64,000 nt of DNA. Origin: Isoetes taiwanensis. Taxonomy: Eukaryota > Streptophyta > Lycopodiopsida > Isoetales > Isoetaceae. Where the stretch lies: positions 4,464,001 through 4,528,000 of the forward strand of contig JAJEKV010000064.1 of NCBI GenBank assembly GCA_021234155.1, given 5' to 3'. A program made the translations under genes and the position numbers. Numbering within the stretch: position 1 is the first letter of the stretch; every line of letters starts with the position of its first letter. The notes under the pieces were generated by a model. The model had not been told where the DNA came from, did not search any database, and saw only the letters and a list, made by a program, of their open reading frames with translations. Shown here piece by piece: positions 54,789 to 64,000 of this stretch.

Positions 54789-55086
54789 TAAGCATTAACA
54801 AGGCAAAAGAAGCCCCATAAAAAAAAGTGGGCTGGGGTTTATCCCATAAGCATTGAATCCCAAAATTTGAGCACTTGTAAATTCAAATACAGAAGAGCAG
54901 AACTTAGGCTTGTATGATAACAAATGAAATACAAGATGAAAAATAGGTTGCAGCGACTTACCTAGAGACCAATATCACACAAGAGCTGGGCGACCAACAA
55001 GCTCATGGACAATGCATATAGGTCTGGTTCTAGCACATACTATATATACAGTATCGACTATCTATTCCCTATTATGTCCTAGACAA

Positions 55087-55779
55087 AAACCTTCTGGTAG
55101 TTTCATAAAGGCCATATATGAAAGTGTCGTTAGAGATCTGTGTAGAAATTTTCAGATGTTGTTCTTTGAAGACCAAGGTTCCAAAGCTGGTGATTCCATC
55201 CTTCCAGACAAGAAGTAAAAAGTTAAACAATGTGAAAAAGAACTGAAAGTCTGCTCAAACTTAAAAGAACTGAAAGTCTGCTCAGACTTTCTCAACTTCC
55301 ATCCAAATTTGTTGTGATATGGTAACGCACCAAAGGAATCATTCCCCCCTTGAAATTAAGGAGTTTGGGGTTTGAGATGCTGAGATACAGGATATAGATT
55401 TATCCATTGAAGTATGATAATTCCACATGTTAAACATGCTAGTATATAAGATAATAGTGTTGATGAAATCCAAAGTTCCAACAAGTCTAACACAGTCTCC
55501 CTGATTCTAAGCTCGGATTTGGTTGCCCAGATGCATTCAGTCAATGCCAAAGTTCAAATAGAATTCACAAATAACTAAATAAAAGGAAGAACATGAGTCC
55601 ATACCTGAAAGGCACTTCTTTTTTAGTTATACCAAAGAAAACAAGTAGGTCAATAACTCAATGCTGTAAACTTCGGCTCCTGGATAAATACTCTGATAAG
55701 CTAGAAGAAAACCCTTCTGGCAATTTCACCAAGGCCATATATGAAAGTGTCAATAGAGATCTGTGTAGAAATTTCCAGT
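55087..55779 (+). repeat. Diverged direct repeat of a ~70-base coding-like segment
   Basis: About 70 bases at 55087-55155 recur at 55707-55779 at roughly 85-90% similarity. The two read PSGSFIKAIYESVVRDLCRN and PSGNFTKAIYESVNRDLCRN. Most differences are conservative at protein level. They may be two exons of a duplicated captured gene, or a repeat whose open frame is accidental. I do not recognise the family. Confidence 0.45.
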
Positions 55780-56073
55780 CGAGCACCTCTTCGTCGCATC
55801 AATGGCCTAAAATAAAACTTTCACAACACAACAAAACTCGACGTGCATCTTTGCCGAACTTCTTTTGCCGAACTTCTTTTGCCATAGTGAATCTTAGGTA
55901 TTGACAAACTCGGCATGCAGAAGCGACATTAGCCATCGTCATTGCATGTTGCATAGGTACGCATCGCTACAGTGAGCATTCTACACCATTTCATGAAAAG
56001 AAACGGTTTCTCTAACGTGAAGGCAAATCAACGTCTTAGAATAATCTAAGAAAGATCAATGCGCAGGATTGCA

Positions 56074-56213
56074 CACAGATTATCCCAAAACTCCATTATT
56101 ACTATAGCACAGATTATCCCAAAACTCCATTATTACTATATATAGATAGATGGATAGATTATTATAACCCATATATACGCACAGATTATCCCAAAACTCC
56201 ATTATTACTATAT
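56074..56213. repeat. Three copies of a 33-bp unit (CACAGATTATCCCAAAACTC...)
   Basis: The unit starts at 56074, 56108 and 56180. The first two are directly tandem (period 34) and the third follows a TATATAGATAGATGG spacer. It lies near the right edge of the nested insert. Confidence 0.75.
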
Positions 56214-56345
56214 ATAGATATATATAAATACATTTTCTTTTGCACTTTAAATATTTTGTTGATGTATTTTGTTCCACAACTATACCAACAAACACATATA
56301 ATGCAATAGAACAAATAAAGCTAACCGTAAGGCCATGATCTACTT

Positions 56346-57410
56346 GTGTATGGAGCTAGAGGTCCAGGCACAGCTGAACAAGAACGGCGAGCTCGTAGGG
56401 ATGAGCAGACTCTGCCTAGGCCGCACCCAGCAAGGAACTTATACGAGGAATTCGGCCCCATGACCCCTGAAGAAGAGATATCACAGATGAGAAGTGACCT
56501 TCAGCAAATAAAGGCCCTTTTGGCAGCACAAGCAGGAGTTGGCTCAGATAACAACGTCCAGTTGCCGGAAGCACCACCTCAGAAGACGGGGAAGGACAAG
56601 AAGAGGAGCAAGAGAAGGAGGTCCCCTAGTACGGAATCCTTCGACACAAGCTCAGATTCGGACTCCGACTCCGAGGAAGAGGAAGAACAGGTGCAGGACC
56701 GTAGGGACGGCAGACAGAGAGACACAAAAGCCTCAGACTATCAGAAGAAGGTAGACTCGGCGTTGGGTAATGTATGGAAGGCCAGAAAGCTTGAGCAATT
56801 CTCAGGCGACAACAGATCAGGCATGGATGCAGAGGCTTGGCTAGATGAGATGAGTGAGTATGGTAACGCTTATAGCATGAAGGACAAGGACAATGGCAGG
56901 GTGGCAACAGCCAACCTTAAGGGAGCAGCTCGCATTTGGTGGAAGGGCTATGCCAAGGCCCATGGGTTGAACAGGACAGTTGTAGGTTCAAGAAGTTTGC
57001 TAAGGCTTTCAAGCGCCATTATGTACCCCGGGAACATAAGTGTCACATGATGCAGCAGTTTCACCGATTGCAGCAGGGCAACAGAACAGTGCAGAAGTAC
57101 ACATAAGAGTTCATGAGACTCAGGTTGTATGTGCCAAAGTTGAGCGAACGCCACGCAGTAGAAGGGTACATCGAGGGACTGAATGAGGAGATAAGGAAGC
57201 TGGTAAGAGCATTCAACCCTCGAACAGTATCAGAAGCAGAGTCGAAAGCAGTTAGCCTGCAAGGAACAGGGCCTCAGAACAGCGGGCAGAAGCAGCAGTA
57301 CTACCAGGATAAGGGCAAGGCAACAGGAAACTATAGCCCTAGATCAGCTAGCCCGGATCCAGCAAGGGCCCCATATACTAGCAACCATGGGAAGCAGCAG
57401 GAGAAGAAGT
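56346..57410 (+). pseudogene. gag: Gypsy gag
   Basis: The frame encodes MTPEEEISQMRSDLQQIKAL, a KKRSKRRRS basic cluster, an acidic SDSDSEEEEEQ run, and the Gag core KLEQFSGDNRSGMDAEAWLD and AARIWWKGYAKAHG. A frameshift near 56980 and TAA near 57104 break the core; the latter part resumes with LRLYVPKLSERHAVEGYIEG and NEEIRKLVRAFNP. No ATG precedes the open stretch at 56346, consistent with the start being lost or displaced by the nested insertion. Gag forms the retroelement particle. Confidence 0.85.
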
Positions 57411-57412
57411 AG

Positions 57413-57928
57413 GTGTCCTTCAAGGACAAGCAAGAGGGGTCAAACTACTCCAAAGCAGTGCGGTCCGTTTTGCAAGCAATGCCCAAGGAGAAGAGGCAGG
57501 AGTGCATAGAGAGACAGCTTTGCTTCAGGTGCTTCCAGTCGGACCACAGAACAGTGAACTGCCCCTTCGTCATGAGTGCAGCCTTAGCGGAGTTGAGTGG
57601 ATGGGACACTCCGTCTGACGACGACGGCGAGGCAGCACGCGACTTCATTCAGGGTGAGTGTCACATTTTTGCTGCCATAGATACAGAACAAGCAGAAAAT
57701 CAGTATCAGGTAATCTCCACAGTAGGGAAGGCCAAGACCAAGTCATTCGTAATCCTGATAGACTCGGGAAGTAGCCACAACTTTGCATCCCCAAGAATGG
57801 TTGAGACGTTGAAGCTGAAACCGTTGAAGTCAAAGCCGAGACCCGTGGTGTTAGCAAACGGGGGAGTAAGGCACACGGCAGGCAAAAGAATAAACTTCGA
57901 CATTGATTTGCCGGGAATCAACATCTAG
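57413..57928 (+). pseudogene. pol: Gypsy zinc knuckle and aspartic protease
   Basis: After a TAG at 57410-57412 the frame continues with KDKQEGSNYSKAV. It reaches a single zinc knuckle CFRCFQSDHRTVNC (57521-57562), whose variant spacing is typical of plant chromoviruses. The protease motif LIDSGSSHNFAS lies near 57757-57792. The frame ends near 57928 at a small indel next to a G run. Confidence 0.88.
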
Positions 57929-57944
57929 ATAGGGGGCAGAAGTA

Positions 57945-59058
57945 ATGAATATTGGGAAGTACGATTTAATCATTGGAATGGAGTATCTTGGTCCAGCAGG
58001 AGCCCTCATTGATTGTGGAAAGCGGAAGGTAACCCTCACAGCGCCCAATGGCAAGATCATAGAGATTACAGGTAAAGAAGTGATTCCCATCATGCAGTGT
58101 ATGTCTAGTAAGCGGTTGCTCAAGTGCATAAAGAGCGAGCAGGTAGCATATATCTTCAAGCTTGAGATCGAAGAGTCCGAGTCAGAAGAAAGCAAGGTGC
58201 TCAGCAAGTTGCCCAAGCAGATAGCTAAGTTGATCACGGAGTTCCACGATCTCTTCCAGATGAGATCAAGCAGCTTCCTCCTTACAGGGGAGTCAAGTGT
58301 GAGATAGCACTCGAACCAGGTACGAAGCCGACGAGCAAGGCTCCGTATAGGATGACGACGCGAGAGCTGACCGAATTGAAGAAGCAATTGCAGGAGTTGC
58401 TTGACCTAGGGTTCATTAGACCTAGCGTCTCACCATTTGGGGCACCCATTCTTTTTGTGAAGAAGAAGGATGGCAGCTTGAGGATGTGCATAGATTACAG
58501 GCAGCTAAACAAGCACACCATCAAGAATAAGTACGCACTCCCCAGATCGGACGACCTGATGGATCAGCTCCAAGGGGCGAAGCTCTTCTCCAAAATTGAT
58601 CTAAGGTCAGGATCAAGGAAGAAGACGTCCACAAAACGGCTTTCAGAACCAGGTATGGGCACTATGAGTTCACGGTAATGCCTTTCGGCTTATCAAACGC
58701 CCCAGCAACATTCATGAGGCTCATGAACGACATCTTCAGGGAGTTCTTGGATACTTTTGTGATAGTATTCTTTGACGATATTCTGGTGTATAGCAGATCC
58801 CTGGAAGAACACGTACAACACCTAAGGAGAGTGCTTGCGAAGCTAAGGAGGCACCAGTTGTACGCTAAGTTGTCAAAGTGCCACTTCGCAACAGAGAGAG
58901 TAGAGTACCTGGGGCATGTGATCTCAGCGCAGGGGATTTCGACGGATCCTGCCAAGATTGAAGCAGTCATACAGTGGCCAGCGCCGAAGAATGTCCATGA
59001 GGTCAGAAGCTTTCTTGGCCTAGCAAGGTACTACAGGAAGTTTGGCCTGCAAAGATAG
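57945..59058 (+). pseudogene. pol: Gypsy reverse transcriptase with internal deletion
   Basis: Starting after a frameshift, it reads DLIIGMEYLGPAGALIDCGK, then (58304-58600) [31 protein letters not shown] and [10 protein letters not shown]. About 14 bases that encode the conserved residues after DLRSG are missing near 58610, which shifts the frame. The frame is regained at 58678 with [20 protein letters not shown] and the catalytic [10 protein letters not shown] (about 58768). [20 protein letters not shown] follows. Confidence 0.9.
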
Positions 59059-59075
59059 CGGCCTCGCTAACAGAT

Positions 59076-59660
59076 TTGACGAGGGCGAAAAAAGTGAAGG
59101 ATTGGGCAGATCATTGGCACAAGAAAGCCCAAGCAGGGTTCGAATTGTTGAAGGAAGCTTTGACAACCGCCCCCGTCTTGATCCTGCCAGACCCAGAGAA
59201 GGACAAGCTTGTGGCAACAGACGCAAGTAAGATAGCCACAGGTGCAGTGCTCATGCAGGAAGAGCGAGTGGTAGCCTATGATTCCCGAAAGATGAACGAC
59301 GCCGAAACGCGCTACCCGACGCACGATCAAGAATTACTTGCAGTTGTCAGAGCACTAAGAATTTGGAGGCACTACCTGTTGGGGAGGAAGTTCCAGTTGG
59401 ACACAGATCATCAGAGCCTCCAATACACGTTCACACAACCACATCTCAACCTGAGGCAGCGAAGGTGGATGGAGTTCCTCGAAGAGTATGACTTTGATAT
59501 AGTTTATAAACCGGGGAAGCTCAATGTGGTAGCAGATGCGCTTTCAAGGCATCCTCTGACAACTAGAGTGCATTGCAATGCAATTTCGACGCTCTCCAGC
59601 GACTTCAGAAAGAAGATCGAAGAAGCTTTGCCGACAGATGCAAACTTCAAGGAAGTGTGA
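59076..59660 (+). pseudogene. pol: Gypsy RNase H
   Basis: The 194-codon frame holds LVATDASKIATGAVLMQE (first catalytic Asp), YPTHDQELLAVVRALRIWRH (catalytic Glu), DTDHQSLQYTF (second Asp) and NVVADALSRHP. It is separated from the reverse transcriptase by a frame change near 59045 and ends at TGA 59658-59660. Confidence 0.92.
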
Positions 59661-59666
59661 GCTAGT

Positions 59667-60871
59667 TTGTGCAAGGAGGCAAGAACGGATAAGGAGACGG
59701 AGACCTTCAAAAATTTTAAAAAGGAAGGTAACCTTCTGTACCATAAGAACAAGTTGTTTGTGCCTGAATTATCAGGGGTGAGGAAGTTGATTCTCCACGA
59801 CACCCACAACAGTCTAATAGTTGCCCACGCAGGATTTATGAAGACATATTTCAAAGTGCGCAGCAGCTATTATTGGCCAGGAATGAAGAAGCAAATAGCT
59901 CGCTACATCAAAGAGTGCCAGCTGTGTCAACAGACGAAGGCAGAGCAGCTTCGAATTCCAGGGGCATTAGAACCTTTAGCGGTGCCGAATGCTAAGTGGG
60001 AGGTCATCAGTATGGACTTCATAACAGGGCTCCCGAGGACAGTAAGAGGGAAAAACGCCTTGATGGTTGTGATCGACAAGTTGTCGAAGATGGCACACTC
60101 ACCGACACAGCTATGGATACAGCAAAGCTCTTCACCAAGGAAATCTTCAGGTTCCATGGCATGCCAAGAGAGATCATCTCCGACAGAGACCCAAAGTTCA
60201 TGAGTGCCTTTTGGCAAGATCTTTTTGCGACGATTCAGACGAAGCTGTCCATGAGCACGGCCTATCATCCTCAGACGGATGGGCAAACAGAGCGGACCAA
60301 CAGAATTTTGGAAGATATGCTACGAAACTATGTCTGGAACAAGCAGAGTATGTGGGAAGAGTATATTCACTTGGTTGAGTTCGCTTATAATAGCACCAAG
60401 CAGGAATCATCCCAAATGTCGCCGTTCATGATCAACTACGGCTACCAATGTCTAACTCCAGACACTTGGCACAATCCCGTGTCAAAAGTAGAAGTTTCGC
60501 AGCAAATGTTGGCCGACATGCAGCAGCTGGTAGAAGAGGTCCGAAGATATCTTCTTGCAGCAAGGAGTCGACAAAAGAGCGTCGCCGACAAGCATCGGAC
60601 GGTCAGAGAGTTCCAAGTTGGCGACAACGTGTGGCTCAAGATCAAAGTGAAGCAGGCAAAGCTCCGCATCGAAAATTGTAAGAAACTTGCTCCAAGGTGG
60701 GCTGGGCCTTTCAGAATAATCAAGAGAGTAGGTAACCAATCCTACAAGTTAGAGTTGCCACCACACCTGAAGATTCATAAAGTCTTCCACGTGAGTTTGT
60801 TGAAGAAGCATACTCCAAATCCAGAGGAAGTCTTGGACACTCCAACGTTGTTGGAAATGACAGAAGAGTAG
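59667..60871 (+). pseudogene. pol: Gypsy integrase
   Basis: The zinc-binding domain reads HDTHNSLIVAHAGFMKTYF and CQLCQQTKA. The DDE core has SMDFITGLPRTVRGKNALMV (first Asp), SDRDPKFMSAFWQDL (second Asp) and HPQTDGQTERTNRILEDMLR (Glu). A frameshift and probable short deletion near 60100 divide the core. The C-terminal GPFRIIKRVGNQSYKLELP segment is typical of Gypsy integrases. Confidence 0.92.
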
Positions 60872-61062
60872 CTGGAGATAGTTCCAGAATTGATTCTTGA
60901 TAAAGCCTTCAAGAAAACAAGGAGATCAGAGTTTCTCCAATATTTGGTCAAGTGGAAACACTTGCCGGCGGAAGACGCGACATGGGTACTTAAGAAGGAT
61001 CTAATAAAGCAGTACCCCCAGTTTATGGAGCAATGGGACGGCAAGGTCATCTCCGAAGAAAT
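60872..61062 (+). pseudogene. Chromodomain at the integrase C-terminus
   Basis: After TAG at 60869-60871 the same frame continues PELILDKAFKKTRRSEFLQY and LVKWKHLPAEDATWVLKKDL. These have the aromatic cage-type Y-V-W residues and the WxxE/D loop of chromodomains. In chromoviruses this domain steers integration to heterochromatin. Confidence 0.85.
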
Positions 61063-61324
61063 CGGCTCAGGATGTCGATTTGTGCTTAGATTAACCTATG
61101 CTAGGTATGGGTTGCATGCGTTGTTACCGATAATGGGACCACTACGGTGATCTCTAGGACGTGGTGTAATGTCATTGTAGGCATGACCGCGGTGCTGCTT
61201 GAATGAGTTGGAAGGTAGATTAGAAAGTCTACTTCTGTCCCACGGAAGTAGATGACCTTGAGAGATAAGAGATCATGCAGGAATGCATTGATAGAAAAGC
61301 ACCTCTAGTCAATGCCTACGGGAA
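61063..61324 (+). other. Gypsy 3' non-coding region with lost LTR border
   Basis: No polypurine tract directly abuts the 3' LTR. The sequence passes from TCAATGCCTACGGGAA into LTR-homologous DNA at 61325, which corresponds to base 52 of the 5' LTR. The LTR start and the tract before it are thus missing. Confidence 0.65.
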
Positions 61325-62868
61325 GTCACGCGTACACGCCATCCCGACTGACGTGTACGCCCCGACGTGTAGCCAAGCAAGTAGCACCCTAGGGGGCAAC
61401 TTGCAAGGTGTGTGCATTTATTTATGTGCACATCTACCCATGTGCACATTTATCCAAGTGTACACACTTACCCATGTGGACACTTTATGCCACCTAGTTA
61501 ATAAAGGCAAGTGGGCCACACCATTTATCCCACATGCTTAAAGGAAAAATGGAAAACCCTATCCCTAACCCTTTGGTCTATATAGGTAAAGGAAATCCTA
61601 ACTTGCTATTTTCGTCCATAGCATTCTAGGACTCTATTTCGCTTGCTCCAGGAGCCAAACCCGCGTCCCAAACTCTGTCTGAGCGATCTAGCTCATCAGT
61701 TTCCCCTTCTAGCTTCATCTTCTAGCAGTTCAGCAGGATGGTCGAGTTCAGAGCAGGAGGAGCGAGCCAAGAATCAGGTATTTTGTCAATTTAATAGCCT
61801 AAACTGCCTTCCTGTCATTGAATAAGTAGGTTTAGCCTATTAAATTGCCCATAGCAGCCATCTAGATCCCTAGATATCGAGCCCTAACTAAAGAACCTAA
61901 CTCTGTGATTTAGATTAGATCTTGTTCTTTAGTTCTTCTGTGATGTGTATGATGATGTATCTCTGTGGACTCATTGTATTGGGAAGGGGGGATAGAGACC
62001 TTAAATCCTGGTAGTTGATGCTCCTAGCTAGCCTCTTTAGCACACTGTAAATTCGGCCTGTGTACAAGAACCACACCTGGTTGTGGGTGAAGGGGCCAGA
62101 CTGGCTTACAAGGAGGTTCGTGTCCTGACTCATGATCACGTCCCTCTGGTAGTAAGGCCTATCAAGGACTATTGTGCACTAGACCTAATGCTCTGCCACT
62201 GCGTGAGGGCTTTGCATGGGTTCGACACTCTTGGGGTGGTGGACACCTTCCATGGAGTTCAAGTCGAGTATGGGCAGTGGCCCTCTAGTCACCTTGAGTC
62301 AGCATGTAGATCTCTGGTGGGAGTGATCCCTACCTGCCCCGTCGGAACTGGGGAGATGCAACCCAGGAATAGCCCCTTTGGCTATGCATTCGGAGGGCTA
62401 TAGTCAGGTCCCAACACTTTTCAACCTACTCTGCAAAGTGTGCACAGGAGGGACGGATGGAGTGGACTACCCTAAGCCATGTTCATATGCCAGCCAAATC
62501 CATTGCCATGAATTCTGTCTTCAATGACCTCTGGAGACCCAAGCCGTCGGTCATCCCCTTTGAGTCTGAGCCTTGGGTAGGATATCCTCGTGTGATGTAC
62601 TAATCTTTGTCTATGCAGATATGTGATGAGCCATCCTTCGAGATGGTTATGTGATGTCGTTGTTGTATACTGACATGTATGTTTACGCTTCCGCAGCTAG
62701 GTAGGCCCTGAGGGAGACAGGGTAAAATGACCCCTTCATTCTTCCCACTGGAACTCATCAAGGTTGCAGTGATACGTGGAGGGCCCTGTATCAGTATGGA
62801 GCTGGTATGGGGGATGAACTCCTATTTGTATACGGTGAGTGCACCGTATATGAGTAGGGGACGTCACA
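61325..62868 (+). repeat. 3' LTR of the Gypsy element, 5' border deleted
   Basis: Aligns with 46678-48215 with few differences and ends GGGACGTCACA, followed by ACATC. It lacks the first 51 bases, including the TG terminus. A CTATATAGG box is at about 61578. Confidence 0.92.
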
Positions 62869-62873
62869 ACATC

Positions 62874-64000
62874 CTTCTCATGCATCATTCTTTGTATTCA
62901 TCCTTCTCATCCTTCATTCTTTATATTTATCCTTCTCATGTTTAATTTCCAAATAATGGTGGAGTGGCTTTAACTGCAAAGAACTAATGTTGTAAACATT
63001 ATACCACGATGGAAGATTACAAGATTGTTCTTTTCATTCACTAAACTGAGCACCTTCTCATAAACCTAGTTCATGATGTCATGATCTTAGATCATATCAG
63101 AACATTTGACTGCATAGGTAACAATTAACTATCACCTACATCTCTCTAGTATTACTTCATATATCTCGTAGATAATACCTCTATGATCTCATGACCTCCA
63201 TGTCAATATTTAGTTGCTAATATCCTATTCATCTGGATAAAACTAAAACAAGACATACCTCTAACACTAGGAAGTGGCAACAATACTAATTGTCATCATG
63301 CATTATGATTAGCCCTCTACCAATCATAATCACTTTCACTATGCAACATCCCACAATTAATGTCGTTAATTGCCAACAGAGGAGATCAAACATCGCTCTG
63401 ATACCATTATCATGAGCCTTGCCAACCCTTGGCTGGATCTACGAATCTACCAAGTATAGTGTGATTCCTAGACTACATCTTACAACGGAAGCAATGCTAG
63501 AACACGGTGAATAAAAGCTTGCTCCCATTTGTATTTGTGGACTTGTGGGCTGCTAACGAAAAGCACCATGAATTTGCATATTGCACCATTATTGAAGCTT
63601 TTTGAGAGGGAATCATGCCTCAAATTGAACGCTTGACATTGCGGTCATTTAGAATCTCATCGCGCTAGGTTGGCACTTCTCACTTGAAAAGCATCCACAG
63701 GTATTGAGATTTTTTCTCCACATTGTGTCTTCAAAGCACATAGCAATGTAGAATGTCCTTTGCTTTTATTCTTCAACATCGAGCATCAATGATGCTAAAT
63801 GAAGACATATTTATGAAACATTTGATATGTACAACTTTAATGCGTACCTGGCTTCTTGAAGTTGTTGAAATAATTGAGATTGAAGTAATTAGGATTATGT
63901 AATATATAAAATGCCATTGTCGACTTTTACAACAAATGATACAACAAACAAGTCTTATGCAATGAAACAGTAATGCGGAGAAATTTAATTCTGTAAAAAG
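62874..64000. other. AT-rich right flank, no gene supported
   Basis: Immediately right of the Gypsy element an ATCCTTCTCATG-CATTCTTTGTATT unit is repeated about three times (62874-62940). The remainder is AT-rich with no exon I can support. Confidence 0.5.
63395..63406 (-). other. Possible primer-binding site of a minus-strand LTR element
   Basis: The minus strand reads TGGTATCAGAGC, identical to the primer-binding sites of the Copia and Gypsy elements above. If real, an LTR would lie at higher coordinates, running off the window, and its internal region to the left. Neither LTR nor coding sequence is recognised next to it. Confidence 0.35.

Larger units (their letters stand above)
51044..56338 (-). 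mobile_element. Probable Helitron nested in the Gypsy element, carrying two gene fragments
   Basis: On the minus strand 51071-51044 reads GCCCAGC-AAT-GCTGGGC, seven bases, then CTCG before T. This is the same hairpin, spacing and insertion context as the CTAG end at 20711, with one base changed in the CTRR terminus. The block separates the Gypsy leader from gag and holds intron-containing pieces of two unrelated host genes, as Helitron capture typically does. The 5' end is not defined. I place it before 56346, where gag sequence is already under way. No Rep-helicase is present. Confidence 0.5.
46627..62868 (+). mobile_element. Gypsy (chromovirus) LTR retrotransposon, 16.2 kb, with nested insertion
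   Basis: LTRs of about 1.55 kb flank a tRNA-Met primer-binding site, an unusual ORF block, a nested Helitron-like insert, and a gag-protease-RT-RNase H-integrase-chromodomain polyprotein in Gypsy order. The element starts TGTGAC and ends GTCACA, and ACATC flanks it on both sides (46622-46626 and 62869-62873). The chromodomain at the integrase C-terminus places it among plant chromoviruses. Frameshifts, a reverse-transcriptase deletion and several TAG/TAA codons make it defective. Typical chromoviruses are 5-9 kb. The excess comes from the block at 48.2-51.0 kb and the insertion at 51.0-56.3 kb. Confidence 0.93.

Noticed and set aside
46627-62868. Host gene capture by the Gypsy element through its own reverse transcription
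   Set aside because: The captured genes keep their introns, and a Helitron-like end marks the left edge of the block. DNA-level insertion into the element is therefore the simpler reading.

Overview
The window reads as nuclear DNA of a large, transposon-rich land-plant genome. The evidence is spliced genes with GT-AG introns, a plant-type fusion of an FAD amine oxidase with a cyclopropane-fatty-acid synthase, Copia and chromodomain Gypsy elements primed by initiator tRNA-Met, LINEs and Helitron-type ends. Introns of 4-6 kb filled with LINE debris suit a gene-poor genome such as a fern or another large-genome plant. I cannot name a species from sequence alone.

Left part (1-20.7 kb): one apparently intact gene on the plus strand. 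Twenty-two exons between 3448 and 19680 join in one uninterrupted frame of about 735 codons and encode most of the amine oxidase / cyclopropane-fatty-acyl-phospholipid synthase fusion. The first ~110-130 residues (FAD Rossmann end) are not in the window. Introns of 6.5 kb (5838-12322) and 4.4 kb (14382-18754) hold LINE pieces, a GC-rich foldback, and a 1.5-kb poly-A retroposon with a 14-bp target-site duplication.

Middle (20.7-46.6 kb): a Helitron-like 3' end at 20711 (minus orientation) is followed by minus-strand gene debris, including a PPR-like fragment and a class-3 lipase / phospholipase A1-like fragment. A 5'-truncated LINE (27915-36220, 15-bp target-site duplication) has been split by a 5.1-kb Copia element (28938-34082, 5-bp duplication ATTTT). 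A second LINE family, with a TATTC-repeat tail, lies at 37.7-38.8 kb. Unidentified coding-like remnants and tandem duplications follow at 40.8-45.4 kb.

Right part (46.6-62.9 kb): a 16.2-kb Gypsy chromovirus (46627-62868, duplication ACATC) with ~1.55-kb LTRs. Its gag-pol with terminal chromodomain (about 56.35-61.06 kb) is separated from the primer-binding site by two unusual blocks. The first (48.2-51.0 kb) has two TATA-leader-ORF modules and repeated near-perfect hairpins. The second (51.04 to about 56.3 kb) is probably a nested Helitron carrying intron-containing fragments of an aldo-keto reductase and a CCoAOMT-like O-methyltransferase. Nearly all stops in the decayed elements are TAG or TAA where a CAG or CAA codon would be expected, and a few are TGA in place of CGA. 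This fits C-to-T decay of methylated repeats. The last kilobase is AT-rich and has a possible minus-strand primer-binding site of another LTR element.

Only the cyclopropane synthase looks like a working host gene; everything else I recognise is mobile or a broken gene copy. All calls come from reading the sequence by eye, with no database search.
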